In this document: one piece after another, positions 41,201 to 46,658 of the stretch
How positions within the stretch are numbered: position 1 is the stretch's first letter
How the letters are laid out: every line of letters begins with the position of its first letter
Assembly (NCBI GenBank): GCA_905221605.1
Contig: CAJNDS010002834.1
Span: forward strand, 309,501-373,500
From: Symbiodinium natans
Taxonomy: Eukaryota; Sar; Dinophyceae; Suessiales; Symbiodiniaceae
Reading direction: 5' to 3'
DNA length: 64,000 nt
Notes under the pieces: generated by a model
What the model was told of the DNA's origin: nothing
Seen by the model: only the letters and a program-made list of their open reading frames with translations
The model's database searches: none
Program-made: the position numbers and the translations under genes

Positions 41201-42173
41201 TTTCGGGGTTCTTAAGAAATTGATAGTTTAGGTACATGGACCCTTAGGAGAATTGTCTTTGCACAAAACAACTGAGTGGATTGTCTAGTCCGTCTTCGGG
41301 ACCTCGCCGTCGAGATGATTAAGTTTGTCAAAGGGGCTTCCTAAGACTCCCCAAACCCTAAATACCCTAAGCTGTAAACCCTAAACTCCTAAACCCTAAA
41401 CACTAAACCCTAAACCCTAAACCACAAACCCTAAACCCCAAACCCTAAACACTAAACCCTAAACCCTAAGCCCTAAACCCTAAACCCCACACCCTAAACC
41501 CTAAACCCTAAACCCTAAACCCTCAACCCTAAACCCTAAACCCTAAACCCTAAACCCTAAACCCTAAACCCTAAACCCCACACCCTAAACCCTAAACCCT
41601 AAACCCTAAACCCTAAACCCTAAACCCCACACCCTAAACCCTAAACCCTAAACCCTGAGCCCTAAGCCCTAACCCCTAACCCTAAACCCTAAACCCTAAA
41701 CCCTAAACCCCAAACCCTAAACCCTAAACCCTAAACCCTAAACCCTAAACCCTGTGGGAAGGAAGCCCGGACCCAGCTTCGGTGCGGCAAGCCTCGCGTG
41801 TGGCCTCTTGGCCAAGATTTTCGTGTGCGCCATCTACGGCCTGGCGTGCCTTGGGCGAACATGAGCCCTCAACATTGGGGCATTCTGCGCCCTAAACCCT
41901 AGCCCTAAACCCTAAACCCTAAACCCTAAACCCTAAACTCCCCCCCAGGTGCGGGAGCTTCGAGAGCTACGCGCTGACGCGGCATCCTCTCTTCCTCCTC
42001 GGCTTCCTGACGTGCCTGGCCTTGATCGCGATGCTCAACTGGACCCTTCAAGCCTGGAGGGTTTAGGGTTTAGGGTTTAGGGTTTAGGGTTTAGGGTTTA
42101 GGGTTTTAGGGTGATTTGGCCTCCCTTCCGCAGGATCCTCTTCTCCTCCTGCTGGCGCGGCCGCCTGAACTCG
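30228..42173 (+). CDS. TIR-like domain multi-pass membrane protein, multi-exon gene
   Basis: About 20 exons read in order as one protein. Part 1 is a TIR-like fold: box 1 VDIFISHSW (exons A+C), then membrane-like SLVFLLALDAP and ILTFLGAFFFGQ, box 2 RLWLDKLCVNQHS (exon E), AGLEGLPTFVASSDCMLVLW + DETYFER|LWCSYEVAVF (exons F+G), which matches the third TIR box. Part 2 is membrane protein: LRFVPMWLPTWML, TGVLLSYVVWRLI, IPFYIVAVVLLRRKL, a Cys/DR motif FDIKAAK|CSLDSDRHVIERQ, QVFNDHVRFPLRAAIVDD, LPWLDCVLVYMPAVLAA, NPLAYSCLLRAMNLLPSW, HPLFLLGFLTCLALIAML. By memory, dinoflagellates have many proteins of this build; their role is unknown. Introns contain telomere-like arrays, TIR elements, a satellite and an RT relic. 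The 5' end and possibly some exons are missing from this reconstruction; the 3' end may extend past 42173. Confidence 0.75.
30775..30858. CDS. Exon-like island inside intron A-C
   Basis: Open on + (RLHALLGLGPGARASLQK then LVAEYR) and on - (RYSATSFCREALAPGPSP). It lies inside the 697-bp intron between exons A and C, so it may belong to an opposite-strand gene or be a captured exon. Confidence 0.3.
30989..31071 (+). CDS. TIR-like gene, exon C
   Basis: TTCGAG acceptor; completes S then HSWETGRWVKYLAMCSFL then NLSASSALG; donor GTTTAGGG at 31072. Twenty-seven codons, phase 0 at the end. The donor is the first heptamer of a perfect array. Confidence 0.8.
31157..31325. mobile_element. TIR element, family 9, carrying TTTAGGG inside
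   Basis: Left CTGGTTCTTAGCAGGGAATG, right CATTCCCTGCTAAGAGCCCAG, inverted. The interior contains a TTTAGGG array (31245-31300). A second copy at 59611-59706 lacks that array, so the array was gained after the element spread. Confidence 0.75.
31437..31518. mobile_element. TIR element, family 4 (partial)
   Basis: Contains TGTATGGGCTCTTCATTTGTA and the right end GGGACCATGTGACTACCCTTAGA. Confidence 0.55.
31594..31855 (+). CDS. Paralogous exon-like copy split by an insertion
   Basis: CTTAAG acceptor then PDWDYAISKDLEEK, a close relative of exon A (PDEDYTIFQRMEE). The segment 31634-31657 is repeated at 31743-31766 with 22 of 24 bases identical, around CCCTAAA sequence. After the second copy the frame reads FRALSSLECLRTGQGLN then CRCPSATWPFEPYEALN to a TTTAGGG array. 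I could not place it in the main gene; it may be an extra or dead exon. Confidence 0.4.
31925..32100 (-). CDS. Coding-like island, strand uncertain
   Basis: On - it reads RFVQFPATTALRTLFPEL then QASFAASGDRLHQLKPPG, strongly protein-like. On + it reads RLGQAPGGFSWCRRSPEA then ANDAWSSGKRVLSAVV. It lies inside the region of the + strand gene, so a - call would imply a nested or overlapping gene. Confidence 0.4.
32386..32811. repeat. CCCTAAA array with CCCCTAAA octamer blocks
   Basis: About 400 bp almost entirely CCCTAAA and CCCCTAAA, switching unit length in blocks (heptamer at 32598-32697, octamer at 32700-32779). Confidence 0.95.
32812..32932 (+). CDS. TIR-like gene, exon D1
   Basis: CGTTGCCAG acceptor; reads EEKPRFSWCLLLLYPDTP then PSLVFLLALDAPWPSKHA; ends at a GA donor (GCC|GAAACC), phase 0. 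Hydrophobic stretches suggest membrane association. Confidence 0.65.
33081..33144 (+). CDS. TIR-like gene, exon D2
   Basis: GGTTTTAG acceptor, phase 0; reads GPEVPILTFLGAFFFGQH then VTG. Ends within GGAGGAGT; the same 8 bases recur at 33768-33775 at the start of exon E, and the GA-AG join gives HVTGGVFSPRLW. Confidence 0.7.
33145..33771. repeat. Intron of inverted telomere repeats with TGCG microsatellite
   Basis: The left arm is TTTAGGG/CTTAGGG (33149-33440), the middle a (TGCG)n/(GTGG)n run (33466-33517), and the right arm CCCTAAA (33560-33745). The intron is bounded by a perfect 8-bp direct repeat. Confidence 0.9.
33772..33853 (+). CDS. TIR-like gene, exon E (box 2)
   Basis: CCTGGAG acceptor; reads VFSPRLWLDKLCVNQHSD then IDARARF. 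WLDK.C.NQ is the most recognisable motif of the family. The donor is either GTTCGG at 33849 or GTTTAGGG at 33854. Confidence 0.85.
33854..34503. repeat. Intron with TTTAGGG and GTCTAGG blocks
   Basis: TTTAGGG array 33854-34070 including a homogenised TCTAGGG block (33916-33952). CCCTAAA-type right arm 34200-34260 and 34450-34495. Confidence 0.85.
34504..34592 (+). CDS. TIR-like gene, exon F
   Basis: CTTGAG acceptor; reads DKAAGLEGLPTFVASSDC then MLVLWDETYFE; ends GAGAG|GCACGG with a GC donor in phase 2. It joins exon G to give YFERLWCSYE, the third TIR box. Confidence 0.85.
34593..35593. other. Large intron with GA microsatellite
   Basis: TTTAGGG at 34633-34660, a G11 run at 34783-34793, and a (GA)n tract at 35177-35236 that creates long low-complexity frames on both strands. 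CCCTAAA lies just before exon G (35538-35570). Confidence 0.75.
35594..35624 (+). CDS. TIR-like gene, exon G
   Basis: CCGCGCAG|G acceptor; completes R then LWCSYEVAVF. The donor is probably GC (TTT|GCGACTTAG). Tiny, but the phase-perfect join to exon F and the motif support it. Confidence 0.8.
35625..35807. mobile_element. Intron made of two tandem family-6 elements
   Basis: 35633-35732 and 35737-35807 are successive family-6 copies (TTTACACTTTTTGGGATAC..CTCTACAAGAC...GAACTCAGCAACTA). The second ends CAGCAGCTAAG, which is the 3' splice site of this intron. Confidence 0.8.
35808..35877 (+). CDS. TIR-like gene, exon H
   Basis: AGCTAAG acceptor; reads VKCRGVKPLRFVPMWLPT then WMLVE; a GC or GA donor follows. 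PLRFVPMWLP.W is a membrane-edge motif consistent with the family. Confidence 0.75.
36085..36139 (+). CDS. TIR-like gene, exon I
   Basis: GTGAAG acceptor; reads AEFAPALATLDFLGPVSK; GTTGCC donor at 36140. AGTTGCCAAC here resembles AGCTGCCAGC in exon J, another partial direct repeat across an intron. Confidence 0.6.
36208..36680 (-). pseudogene. Decayed reverse transcriptase fragment (LINE-like)
   Basis: On the - strand, GVPQGS (36433-36416) is followed about 30 residues later by FYADDLPF (YADD at 36342-36331). These are the two most diagnostic RT motifs at roughly the spacing expected for non-LTR RTs. The motifs lie in different frames with a stop between them, and a TA/CATA microsatellite (36543-36622) interrupts the upstream part. 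A dead fragment within an intron of the + strand gene. Confidence 0.5.
36859..36880 (+). CDS. TIR-like gene, exon J (22-nt microexon)
   Basis: GCCCTAG acceptor; AA ACT CCC AGA GCT GCC AGC AG, then a GA donor. Phase fits exon I (K|K TPRAAS). AGGATTTTGAC at its end is repeated exactly at 37182-37192. Confidence 0.5.
36881..37183. mobile_element. Intron containing a family-4 element, 11-bp direct repeats
   Basis: The element (36888-37132) begins ATGGTCCCTTAGTATGGGCC and ends GGGCCCATGTAGCTACCCTAAGA, with an internal tandem (CTGGTGAGTGTATATA twice, 36973 and 37005). The intron is bounded by AGGATTTTGAC on both sides. Confidence 0.75.
37184..37266 (+). CDS. TIR-like gene, exon K
   Basis: CACGAG|G acceptor; reads ILTGVLLSYVVWRLIAAV then QELDPEPLG. 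Contains a predicted membrane segment. Donor either GTTCTT (37267) or an earlier GA. Confidence 0.65.
37548..37611 (+). CDS. TIR-like gene, exon L (provisional)
   Basis: CTGTAG|G acceptor; reads HWKLQRMDHLPPNTVDEI then MFW; GTTGAG donor at 37612. Phase with exon K is not resolved. Confidence 0.5.
37640..38780. repeat. Intronic satellite with CTAACATAGCAATTCCGG motif
   Basis: A motif CTAACATAGCAATTCCGG or its reverse complement recurs at least eight times (37705, 37809, 38034, 38151, 38301, 38445, 38567, 38650). 37950-38210 and 38212-38470 are two diverged tandem units of about 265 bp (both contain CTCACAGA..GCAGCA..CACA). No telomere-like repeat occurs inside. Confidence 0.75.
38831..39078 (+). 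CDS. TIR-like gene, exon M
   Basis: ATCACAG acceptor is the simplest choice. Reads MTLTFGMLRYGITDTAKY, then MVAYGIQRMLQVVSDLEV, then EIPFYIVAVVLLRRKLAG (membrane segment), then MLENMASFDIKAAK; ends AA|GTGCCT in phase 2. The longest exon of the gene. Confidence 0.8.
39079..39184. mobile_element. Intron formed by a family-7 TIR element
   Basis: A 106-bp GT-AG intron. Left GTAGGTAACCTCTATTTTTG, right CAAAGGTTAACCTTTAGTT...CTGGACAACTAAG. The same element type is at 61655-61750 and 23455. The join restores AAK|CSLDSDRH, so the element is the whole intron. Confidence 0.85.
39185..39299 (+). CDS. TIR-like gene, exon N
   Basis: CAACTAAG|G acceptor; reads CSLDSDRHVIERQVAELY then DGLSEPIITIPIEASDWQ, then a GTAAGC donor at 39300. 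The frame also stays open to TGA at 39348-39350 (SMETWLADIRG), so a later donor is possible. Confidence 0.8.
39300..40029. other. Intron with family-5 and family-3 elements
   Basis: A family-5 element at 39640-39753 (GATGCCCAGTAGTGCCCTTA...GCTACTGGGCAGCC), a family-3-like element at 39868-39947 (GGTTGGGATTTTCCCCCCTA), and CCCTAAA at 39505-39545 and 39960-40003. Confidence 0.7.
40030..40132 (+). CDS. TIR-like gene, probable exon between N and O
   Basis: CCCCAG acceptor; GTACAA donor at 40133. One frame, ARKAVARSCRRRSDVLFE then QWCLTLRVEIAFRRFM, ends in phase 0 and fits exon O. A second frame (SKESSGAQLSPEERCALR) is also open. Confidence 0.55.
40225..40349. mobile_element. TIR element, family 5, with internal TTTAGGG
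   Basis: Left AAGATGCCCGGTAGTGCCCTT, right TTACTGGGCATCC. A short TTTAGGG array (40310-40337) lies inside. Its right end abuts the CCAAG acceptor of exon O. Confidence 0.75.
40352..40420 (+). CDS. TIR-like gene, exon O
   Basis: ATCCAAG acceptor, phase 0; reads QVFNDHVRFPLRAAIVDD then LGSET; GA donor (ACA|GATTCTC). The motif F.DHVR.PLR..I...G.E recurs by memory in related dinoflagellate proteins. Confidence 0.8.
40565..40714 (+). CDS. TIR-like gene, exon P
   Basis: ACTTAG|G acceptor, phase 0; reads DLPWLDCVLVYMPAVLAA then TAVTWASRHLYDKLGFEC then VGQYLAATRPFLIV. Contains a membrane segment. The GTTTAGGG donor at 40715 is the start of a perfect telomere-like array. Confidence 0.85.
40715..40863. 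repeat. 149-bp intron starting with a telomere-like array
   Basis: Starts GTTTAGGGTTTAGGG, continues for about 12 heptamers, then 60 bp of unique sequence ending AGAACAGCTAAG. It is the cleanest small example of a telomere-like intron, flanked by well-supported exons P and Q. Confidence 0.85.
40864..40953 (+). CDS. TIR-like gene, exon Q
   Basis: CAGCTAAG acceptor, phase 0; reads VNLTQIALAPFCNPLAYS then CLLRAMNLLPSW; GTGAAG donor at 40954 (the frame stays open further). A membrane-associated motif of the family. Confidence 0.8.
41006..41248. mobile_element. TIR element, family 11 with poly-T
   Basis: Left CTAAGGGTCTATGTACCTGA, right TAGGTACATGGACCCTTAG. Inner AACCCCAAAAGAATTAAAC / TCTTTCGGGGTT arms pair. 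The middle shares CTTACCCTTGATAAGGAAGAAT with the family-3 element at 15033-15280. T24 at about 41168-41193. Confidence 0.75.
41340..41765. repeat. Long CCCTAAA array
   Basis: About 50 CCCTAAA-type units (41378-41752), one of the longest in the window. CCCCACACCCTAAA interruptions recur near 41480, 41578 and 41624, indicating a higher-order duplication. Confidence 0.95.
41766..41853 (+). CDS. TIR-like gene, exon R
   Basis: GAAGGAAG acceptor; reads PGPSFGAASLACGLLAK then IFVCAIYGLACLG; GC donor (GG|GCGAAC) in phase 2. Membrane segment. Confidence 0.7.
41949..42056 (+). CDS. TIR-like gene, exon S
   Basis: CCCCCCCAG|G acceptor in phase with exon R; reads CGSFESYALTRHPLFLLG then FLTCLALIAMLNWTLQAW. 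Strong membrane segment. The donor is GA at 42057 or GTTTAGGG at 42061; the two give different frames for exon T. Confidence 0.8.
42134..42173 (+). CDS. TIR-like gene, exon T
   Basis: CTTCCGCAG|G acceptor and GTGAGAT donor, both consensus. Reads ILFSSCWRGRLNS if the GA donor of S is used, or DPLLLLLARPPEL if the GT donor is used. Confidence 0.7.
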
Positions 42174-42703
42174 GTGAGATGGCTAAGGCGGTGTCATTCT
42201 CTGGCATGAGCCGGCAAAATGGAGGTATTTTTCGGGGCCTGAAGAATTCGAGTAGGGTTTTGGGGTTTAGGGTTTAGGGTTTAGGGTAATTATGGTTTCT
42301 CAAGAGGCCATAAGGGAATTCTAGTCGTAGTTATTCCGATCCCAATGTTAAGGCCCCCAGTAGAGCCGGCATGGTTTAGGGTGGTATAGCCGCCCTGTGA
42401 TTTTCACGATTCGCGGGCCTAGCCCAGAGTGAGGGGTGCCCCGGCCACACACAAAGCTATAAAGGCCTAGATTCGGGTTCAGTGTTTAAGGTTTAAGGGT
42501 TAAGGGTTTAGGGTTTAGGGTTTAGGGTTCAGGGTGGCAGAACAAGGGGGCCCCTCAGTGTTAACGTCCAGTCGTCAACATCCGCCTTGCATGTCGCAAA
42601 TTGCAGAGGCCGTTTCACAACCGGCAGGCCCCTGAAGCCCTCCAGACAATACACCCCAAAGGGATAGGGTTTAGGGCTAGGGTTTGAGGTTTAGGGCTAG
42701 GGT
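42174..42703. repeat. TTTAGGG variants and unique spacer
   Basis: TTTAGGG at 42263-42287 and 42495-42535. A candidate exon after ATTGCAG at 42606 (RPFHNRQAPEALQTIHPK) is unproven. Confidence 0.65.
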
Positions 42704-42844
42704 TACTAGGAGCTTCATGGTACTTAGTAACTACTTATTACTGTACTTGTATCCCAACTATCGCCTAGGGAACTAGACTTAGAGACTTACATTGGGTTGA
42801 AAGTACAGTCATAATTAGTTACTAAGTACTATGAATCTTCAAGT
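42704..42844. mobile_element. TIR element, family 1
   Basis: Left ACTAGGAGCTTCATGGTACTT, right AAGTACTATGAATCTTCAAGT. Inner GTACTTGTATCCCAACTA pairs with the ATTGGGTTGAAAGTAC region. 141 bp. Confidence 0.8.
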
Positions 42845-42883
42845 AGGATTTAGGGTTGAGGAGTTAGGGTTTAGGGGCCGCAG

Positions 42884-43006
42884 CAACAATTTCCAAATCA
42901 GAAGCGCCTGCTGCACCCGCAAAACCCCTCAATTGGGGCGCAGCACGCGCTTTCTGCGACCAAAGCCTTGCCAAAAGTCGCACAGGATGCCCAGAAGTTC
43001 CCCTAG
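42884..43006 (+). CDS. Exon, possibly terminal
   Basis: GGCCGCAG acceptor; reads QQFPNQKRLLHPQNPSIG then AQHALSATKALPKVAQDA to TAG at 43004-43006. A GTTCCC donor (42997) would let it continue toward 43249. Soluble helix-like sequence, not recognised. Confidence 0.6.
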   Translation, partial: QQFPNQKRLLHPQNPSIGAQHALSATKALPKVAQDAQKFP

Positions 43007-43248
43007 ACCCTAAACCCTAAACCCTAAACCTGAAACCCTAAACCCTCATTTTGGGGGGGTTCAGGATTTTCGGGAATTCAGTAGCACCCTTCTCCTTTCT
43101 GTGGGAGCTTGCTCAGAGTCAGGAGCGCAGCCCCCCCCCCCCCCCCCCCCAAACGCTAAACCTAAACCCTAAACCCTAAACCCCAAACCCTGAACCCTCA
43201 ACCCTAAACCCTAAACCCCAAACCCCAAACCCCTGGCTCCTCTCCAAG

Positions 43249-43305
43249 GTGGAGCCCTTGGTCCAAGGAGTGGCAGAGGGCACCTACCGTGCCTTCGCCG
43301 AGTTG
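43249..43305 (+). CDS. Second chain, exon 1
   Basis: CTCTCCAAG|G acceptor; reads VEPLVQGVAEGTYRAFAE then L; GTAGGC donor at 43306, phase 0. It joins 43689 as AFAEL|FGSVVAF. It may be the 3' part of the TIR-like gene or a new gene. Confidence 0.65.
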
Positions 43306-43688
43306 GTAGGCCAGGGTTCAGGGTTCAGGGTTCAGGGTTTAGGGTTTAGGGTTTGGGGTTTAGGGTTTAGGGTTTAGGGTTTAGGGTTTAGGGCTGGCAT
43401 AGGCCCTCGGGATATTTTGTACTTTCCCATTATTACTGGGTTTTAAGACTTTAAGAGGCCCATATTTAGGAATATTTTCAGAGGGTTTTATAAGGTGAGG
43501 GCTTGGCGATTAGGGTTTGGGGTTTGGCTCCTGACCCGTTGTAAGAGTGTTCAAAAGCGCCCCTTGCAAGGTTGCGACTGGTATTTAACATAATACTAGT
43601 TACCCCACTCCAGCTGATGATTTCCCATGAACCTCCACGCTTCAAGAGGCTCATAGGGTATAGGGTTTAGGGTTTAGGGTTCGCTTAG

Positions 43689-43748
43689 TTTGGGTCTGTC
43701 GTCGCATTTATGACTGAGGGGCAGACGTGGGGACACACAAATCTGGAG
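43689..43748 (+). CDS. Second chain, exon 2
   Basis: CGCTTAG acceptor; reads FGSVVAFMTEGQTWGHTN then LE; GTAACT donor at 43749. Phase 0 at both ends. Confidence 0.65.
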
Positions 43749-43788
43749 GTAACTCACGTTCGAGCCTCGCACCCTAGTCAAGAAACAG

Positions 43789-43824
43789 GCACTCCGAATG
43801 GATGGACGGGTTCAAGGAGTTTGG
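43789..43824 (+). CDS. Second chain, exon 3
   Basis: AGAAACAG acceptor; reads ALRMDGRVQGVW; GTTTAGGG donor at 43825. Phase 0 in and out; the alternative frame gives HSEWMDGFKEF. Confidence 0.5.
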
Positions 43825-43897
43825 GTTTAGGGGTTCAGTGTTTAAGGCTTGGGGCTTAGGGGGCCAGAGAGTTTAGGGTTCTCACCCTGGCGTAAAG

Positions 43898-43939
43898 CGG
43901 CGGCTCATCGAAAGCAGCTTCCCTACCACCTGTCTTGAG
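43898..43939 (+). CDS. Second chain, exon 4
   Basis: CGTAAAG acceptor; reads RRLIESSFPTTCLE; GC donor (GAG|GCTAATTGG) exactly at the left end of a family-1 element. Confidence 0.6.
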
Positions 43940-44083
43940 GCTAATTGGAGGTTCATGGTACTTGGTCACGAAATAAAAATGTACTTATAGACCAATTCTA
44001 AGTCCCCTAAGTCTGGTTACCTAGGCTATAAATGGGTTAGAAGGACGGCTATAGTTAGTTACTAAGTACCATGAACCTCCAAG
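43940..44083. mobile_element. Intron formed by a family-1 TIR element
   Basis: A 144-bp GC-AG intron whose ends, TTGGAGGTTCATGGTACTTG and GTACCATGAACCTCCAAG, are the family-1 inverted repeats. Both flanking exons are open in phase 0 across the join (CLE|WWKHG). Strong evidence that family 1 generates introns. Confidence 0.85.
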
Positions 44084-44161
44084 TGGTGGAAACATGGCGC
44101 CGCTGAGCTTTCCCAAAGTGCTTTGTCCAGTGCGGCAGCTCCAACACCTCATGTGCCATCA
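44084..44161 (+). CDS. Second chain, exon 5
   Basis: CCTCCAAG acceptor; reads WWKHGAAELSQSALSSAA then APTPHVPS; GC donor (TCA|GCAAAT). Phase 0. Confidence 0.65.
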
Positions 44162-45144
44162 GCAAATAACCCTAAACCCGAGACCCCAAATTCTGTAAAC
44201 CCTATCAACCCTAAAAACCCTAAAAAAGACCATAAACCCTATTAACCCTATTAACACAATTAACCCTATTAACCCTATTAGCCCCAAACCCTAAACCCAA
44301 ATCCCCTGCCGGCGTCCTCGGAAGCCCCGGTGGGCCAACACATCTGACATGGGTTTCGGGTTTAGGGGTTAGGGCTCCTACCCCCGCTCCATACTGCCCC
44401 CCCCCCCCCCCCCCCCCCAAGTTCCCCCCCTTAAAAGGCCTTATTGAGGTTTATTTATTTGTAAATAGTCTTATTACATTTATGGATTTATGGGGGGAAC
44501 CCAGGGGAATGCATGAACATCGTTCTGCGTCCATGGAGGGTTCCTTTGGGTGTTTAGGTTTTGGGCTGTAGGGTGTTTGGGGTTTAGGATCAGGGTGTTT
44601 GGGGTTTGGGTTTGGGGTTTCGGGTGCTTGGGGTTTCCGGTTGAGGGTACGGGGTTTAGAAAGGTCATGGAGTGAGGGGCCGACATAGTTGCAAGTAGAG
44701 GTATGAGGGCCTGAAAATGCGTCGTAAACACGATATGGTAGTTTCCCAAATTGGGGTACCTTACTGGGGTCCTTATTATAAGAGAATCCTACTACTTGGC
44801 TTCTACCCTCACAAATCCGAGTGAAAGAACCAGCTGACATCTGAGACCCATGAAGTACTACTAAACCCGAAACCTAAACCCGAAACCCGAAACCCTAGAC
44901 CCTGAACCCTAAACTGCGCCCTTGTATGTGTAGGACCCAGACTAGGCCCTCGTTTCCCGTTTCAGCCCCTTTCAACCAAGAAGGGCAGCCTTTTTCATTC
45001 CTAGGTAGGCTTTAGGGTTTAGGGTTTAGGGTTTAGGATTTAGGGTTTAGGGTTTAGGGTTTAGGGTTTGGGGTTTAGGGTTTAGTGTTCAGGGTTTTGA
45101 TTCCTAGGTTAGTCTTGGGTCTAGCTAGTGGTGCCCTGGTGCAG
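44162..45144. other. Repeats, poly-C and an unassigned - strand frame
   Basis: CCCTATTAA repeats (44230-44285), a C22 run (44396-44418), and a 129-codon - strand frame (44451-44840) whose first 60 residues (FTRICEGRSQVVGFSYNK) look unique while the rest is repeat-derived. A family-5 copy at 44935-45010 is split by a TTTAGGG array from its right end at 45105-45122. Confidence 0.55.
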
Positions 45145-45226
45145 GTAACAGCCTCTTTGGCATCGTGCTGGTGCTGAATAGCATCCGCCAGGCCCTGCGC
45201 GATTGTTCCTTTGAGTTCTGTGGGGG
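45145..45226 (+). CDS. Internal exon, membrane-like
   Basis: TGGTGCAG acceptor; reads NSLFGIVLVLNSIRQALR then DCSFEFCGG; GTCGGT donor at 45227. Confidence 0.6.
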
Positions 45227-45467
45227 GTCGGTCTGACACGGGGATTTTAGGGCTTTGGTGGGTTTAGGGGCTTTGAGTCTGGGTTTTGGGGTTCGGGTTT
45301 TCGGGTTTGTGGGTTGCAAATGGGCCAGCTTAGGGCTAATGTCTAAGGTTTCAGGTCATCGGTTTAGGGTTTTGGGGTTTTGGGGCTTTAGGTTTGGGGT
45401 GTATGGGTAATGTTTGGGGTTTAAGTTTCAGGGATTCAGGTTTTGGGTTCGGTGTTTGGGGCATTAG

Positions 45468-45603
45468 CTCGGCCGATGTGCAGAGCAGCATGCCAGGCGC
45501 GAGTTCTTTCCAAAGCCACTTGACAAAGATGTTTCGCTCCGCCCAGCCTCAGCAACTAGCTTATTCCAAAACCCTAAAGGGACTCTTGGAGGAACCCCTG
45601 TAG
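45468..45603 (+). CDS. Exon, possibly terminal
   Basis: GGCATTAG acceptor; reads SADVQSSMPGASSFQSHL, TKMFRSAQPQQLAYSK, TLKGLLEEPL to TAG at 45601-45603. A good 45-codon frame in unique DNA. Confidence 0.6.
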
Positions 45604-45812
45604 GGGACCTCAGGGGTTATGCACGCGCTACTTAGGCCTTCTTATACCTCTTAACTAGAACACGACACTCTGAAGACGAAAGACCCGCTGCCCTAAGCCC
45701 TGCTGGTATGAACCCTAAACAGCGGAAGTTGGGCCCCTGGCTTTCCCGAGCTCTTGAGGGTCCTGGGACTTGCAAGCCTCAAGTCGTGCACCTATAAACC
45801 CCCTGAGGGTAG

Positions 45813-45936
45813 TTTCATGGGCCCGTAAAATGGTCCCTTTAAAGGGGTCTCATGTATGGGCCCTTAATTTGTATAGGTAGATAAGGGACCCTTTTAAGGG
45901 CCCATGCTAAGGGACTATGAAACTACCCCAAGAGAC
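45813..45936. mobile_element. TIR element, family 4, complete
   Basis: Left GAGGGTAGTTTCATGGGCCC, right GGGCCCATG...GACTATGAAACTACCCC. Terminal and sub-terminal inverted repeats are both intact, making this a good reference copy. Confidence 0.8.
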
Positions 45937-46088
45937 CTACCCAAGCATGGTTTAGGGTTGAAGGCGTAGGGACAAACAGGCTTTTGGGGGTTTAGGGTTT
46001 AGGGTTTAGGGTTTAGGGTGTAGGCGTAGGGCGTAGGGTGTAGGGTTAGGGTTTAGGGAACCTGTAACTCACCCACTCCGCTCCCAGG

Positions 46089-46168
46089 CCAAAGGATCTG
46101 ATCCCCAAATTCGCCCTGAACCAGCTCGATAATTGCCAGAAATATGCCCCTGCAGATCGCCATTCCCT
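46089..46168 (+). CDS. Internal exon, unknown protein
   Basis: GCTCCCAG|G acceptor; reads PKDLIPKFALNQLDNCQK then YAPADRHSL and runs into a CCCTATAAA nonamer array. Strong coding look. Confidence 0.65.
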
Positions 46169-46262
46169 AACCCTAGAACCCTAGAAACCCTATAAACCCT
46201 ATAAACCCTATAAACCCTATAAACCCTATAAACCCTATAAACCCTATAAACCCTATAAACCC
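46169..46262. repeat. CCCTATAAA nonamer array
   Basis: Ten near-perfect copies of ACCCTATAA, a nine-base variant of the telomere-like unit confined to this intron. Confidence 0.95.
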
Positions 46263-46289
46263 TAACCCTGAACCCTTACTTCTCCCAAG

Positions 46290-46402
46290 CCCTGCATTTC
46301 CCTCGAGCACCCAACATGTTCCTCGGACGTCGCCTGTCAGTTGATCCTTGGCGTTCCGCGGCCTCGCGCGCAGAGCTCCCTCGGCCGCAGATGGGTTCCT
46401 GA
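46290..46402 (+). CDS. Terminal exon
   Basis: CTCCCAAG acceptor; reads LHFPRAPNMFLGRRLSVD then PWRSAASRAELPRPQMGS to TGA at 46400-46402. Likely the 3' exon after 46089. Confidence 0.6.
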
Positions 46403-46588
46403 TCCCTCAACTCTAAACCCCAAAACCCGGAGCCTTCAACCCCTAAACCCTGACCCCAAACCCCAAACCCTAAGCCCGAAACTTCAAACCCTAAGCCCCT
46501 TGCAAACCTCAAACCCCAAGCCCTCAACCCCAAAAACTCCAAACCCTAATCCCTTTTGAAGCCGCTCACAAAAGCCAGAAGCATTTAG

Positions 46589-46658
46589 GAGTGGTTGGCT
46601 GACCCCCTGGAACAGCAGAGACCAGCCTTCGTGGTCCATAGATCGCTGAGGGAAGGCA
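46589..46658 (+). CDS. Internal exon, unknown protein
   Basis: GCATTTAG acceptor; reads EWLADPLEQQRPAFVVHR then SLREG; GTGCTT donor at 46659. Confidence 0.55.

Noticed and set aside
44451-44840. A 129-codon - strand gene
   Set aside because: The C-terminal half is repeat-derived (PNPKHPDPKPQTP type); the N-terminal half may hold an exon but has no splice support.
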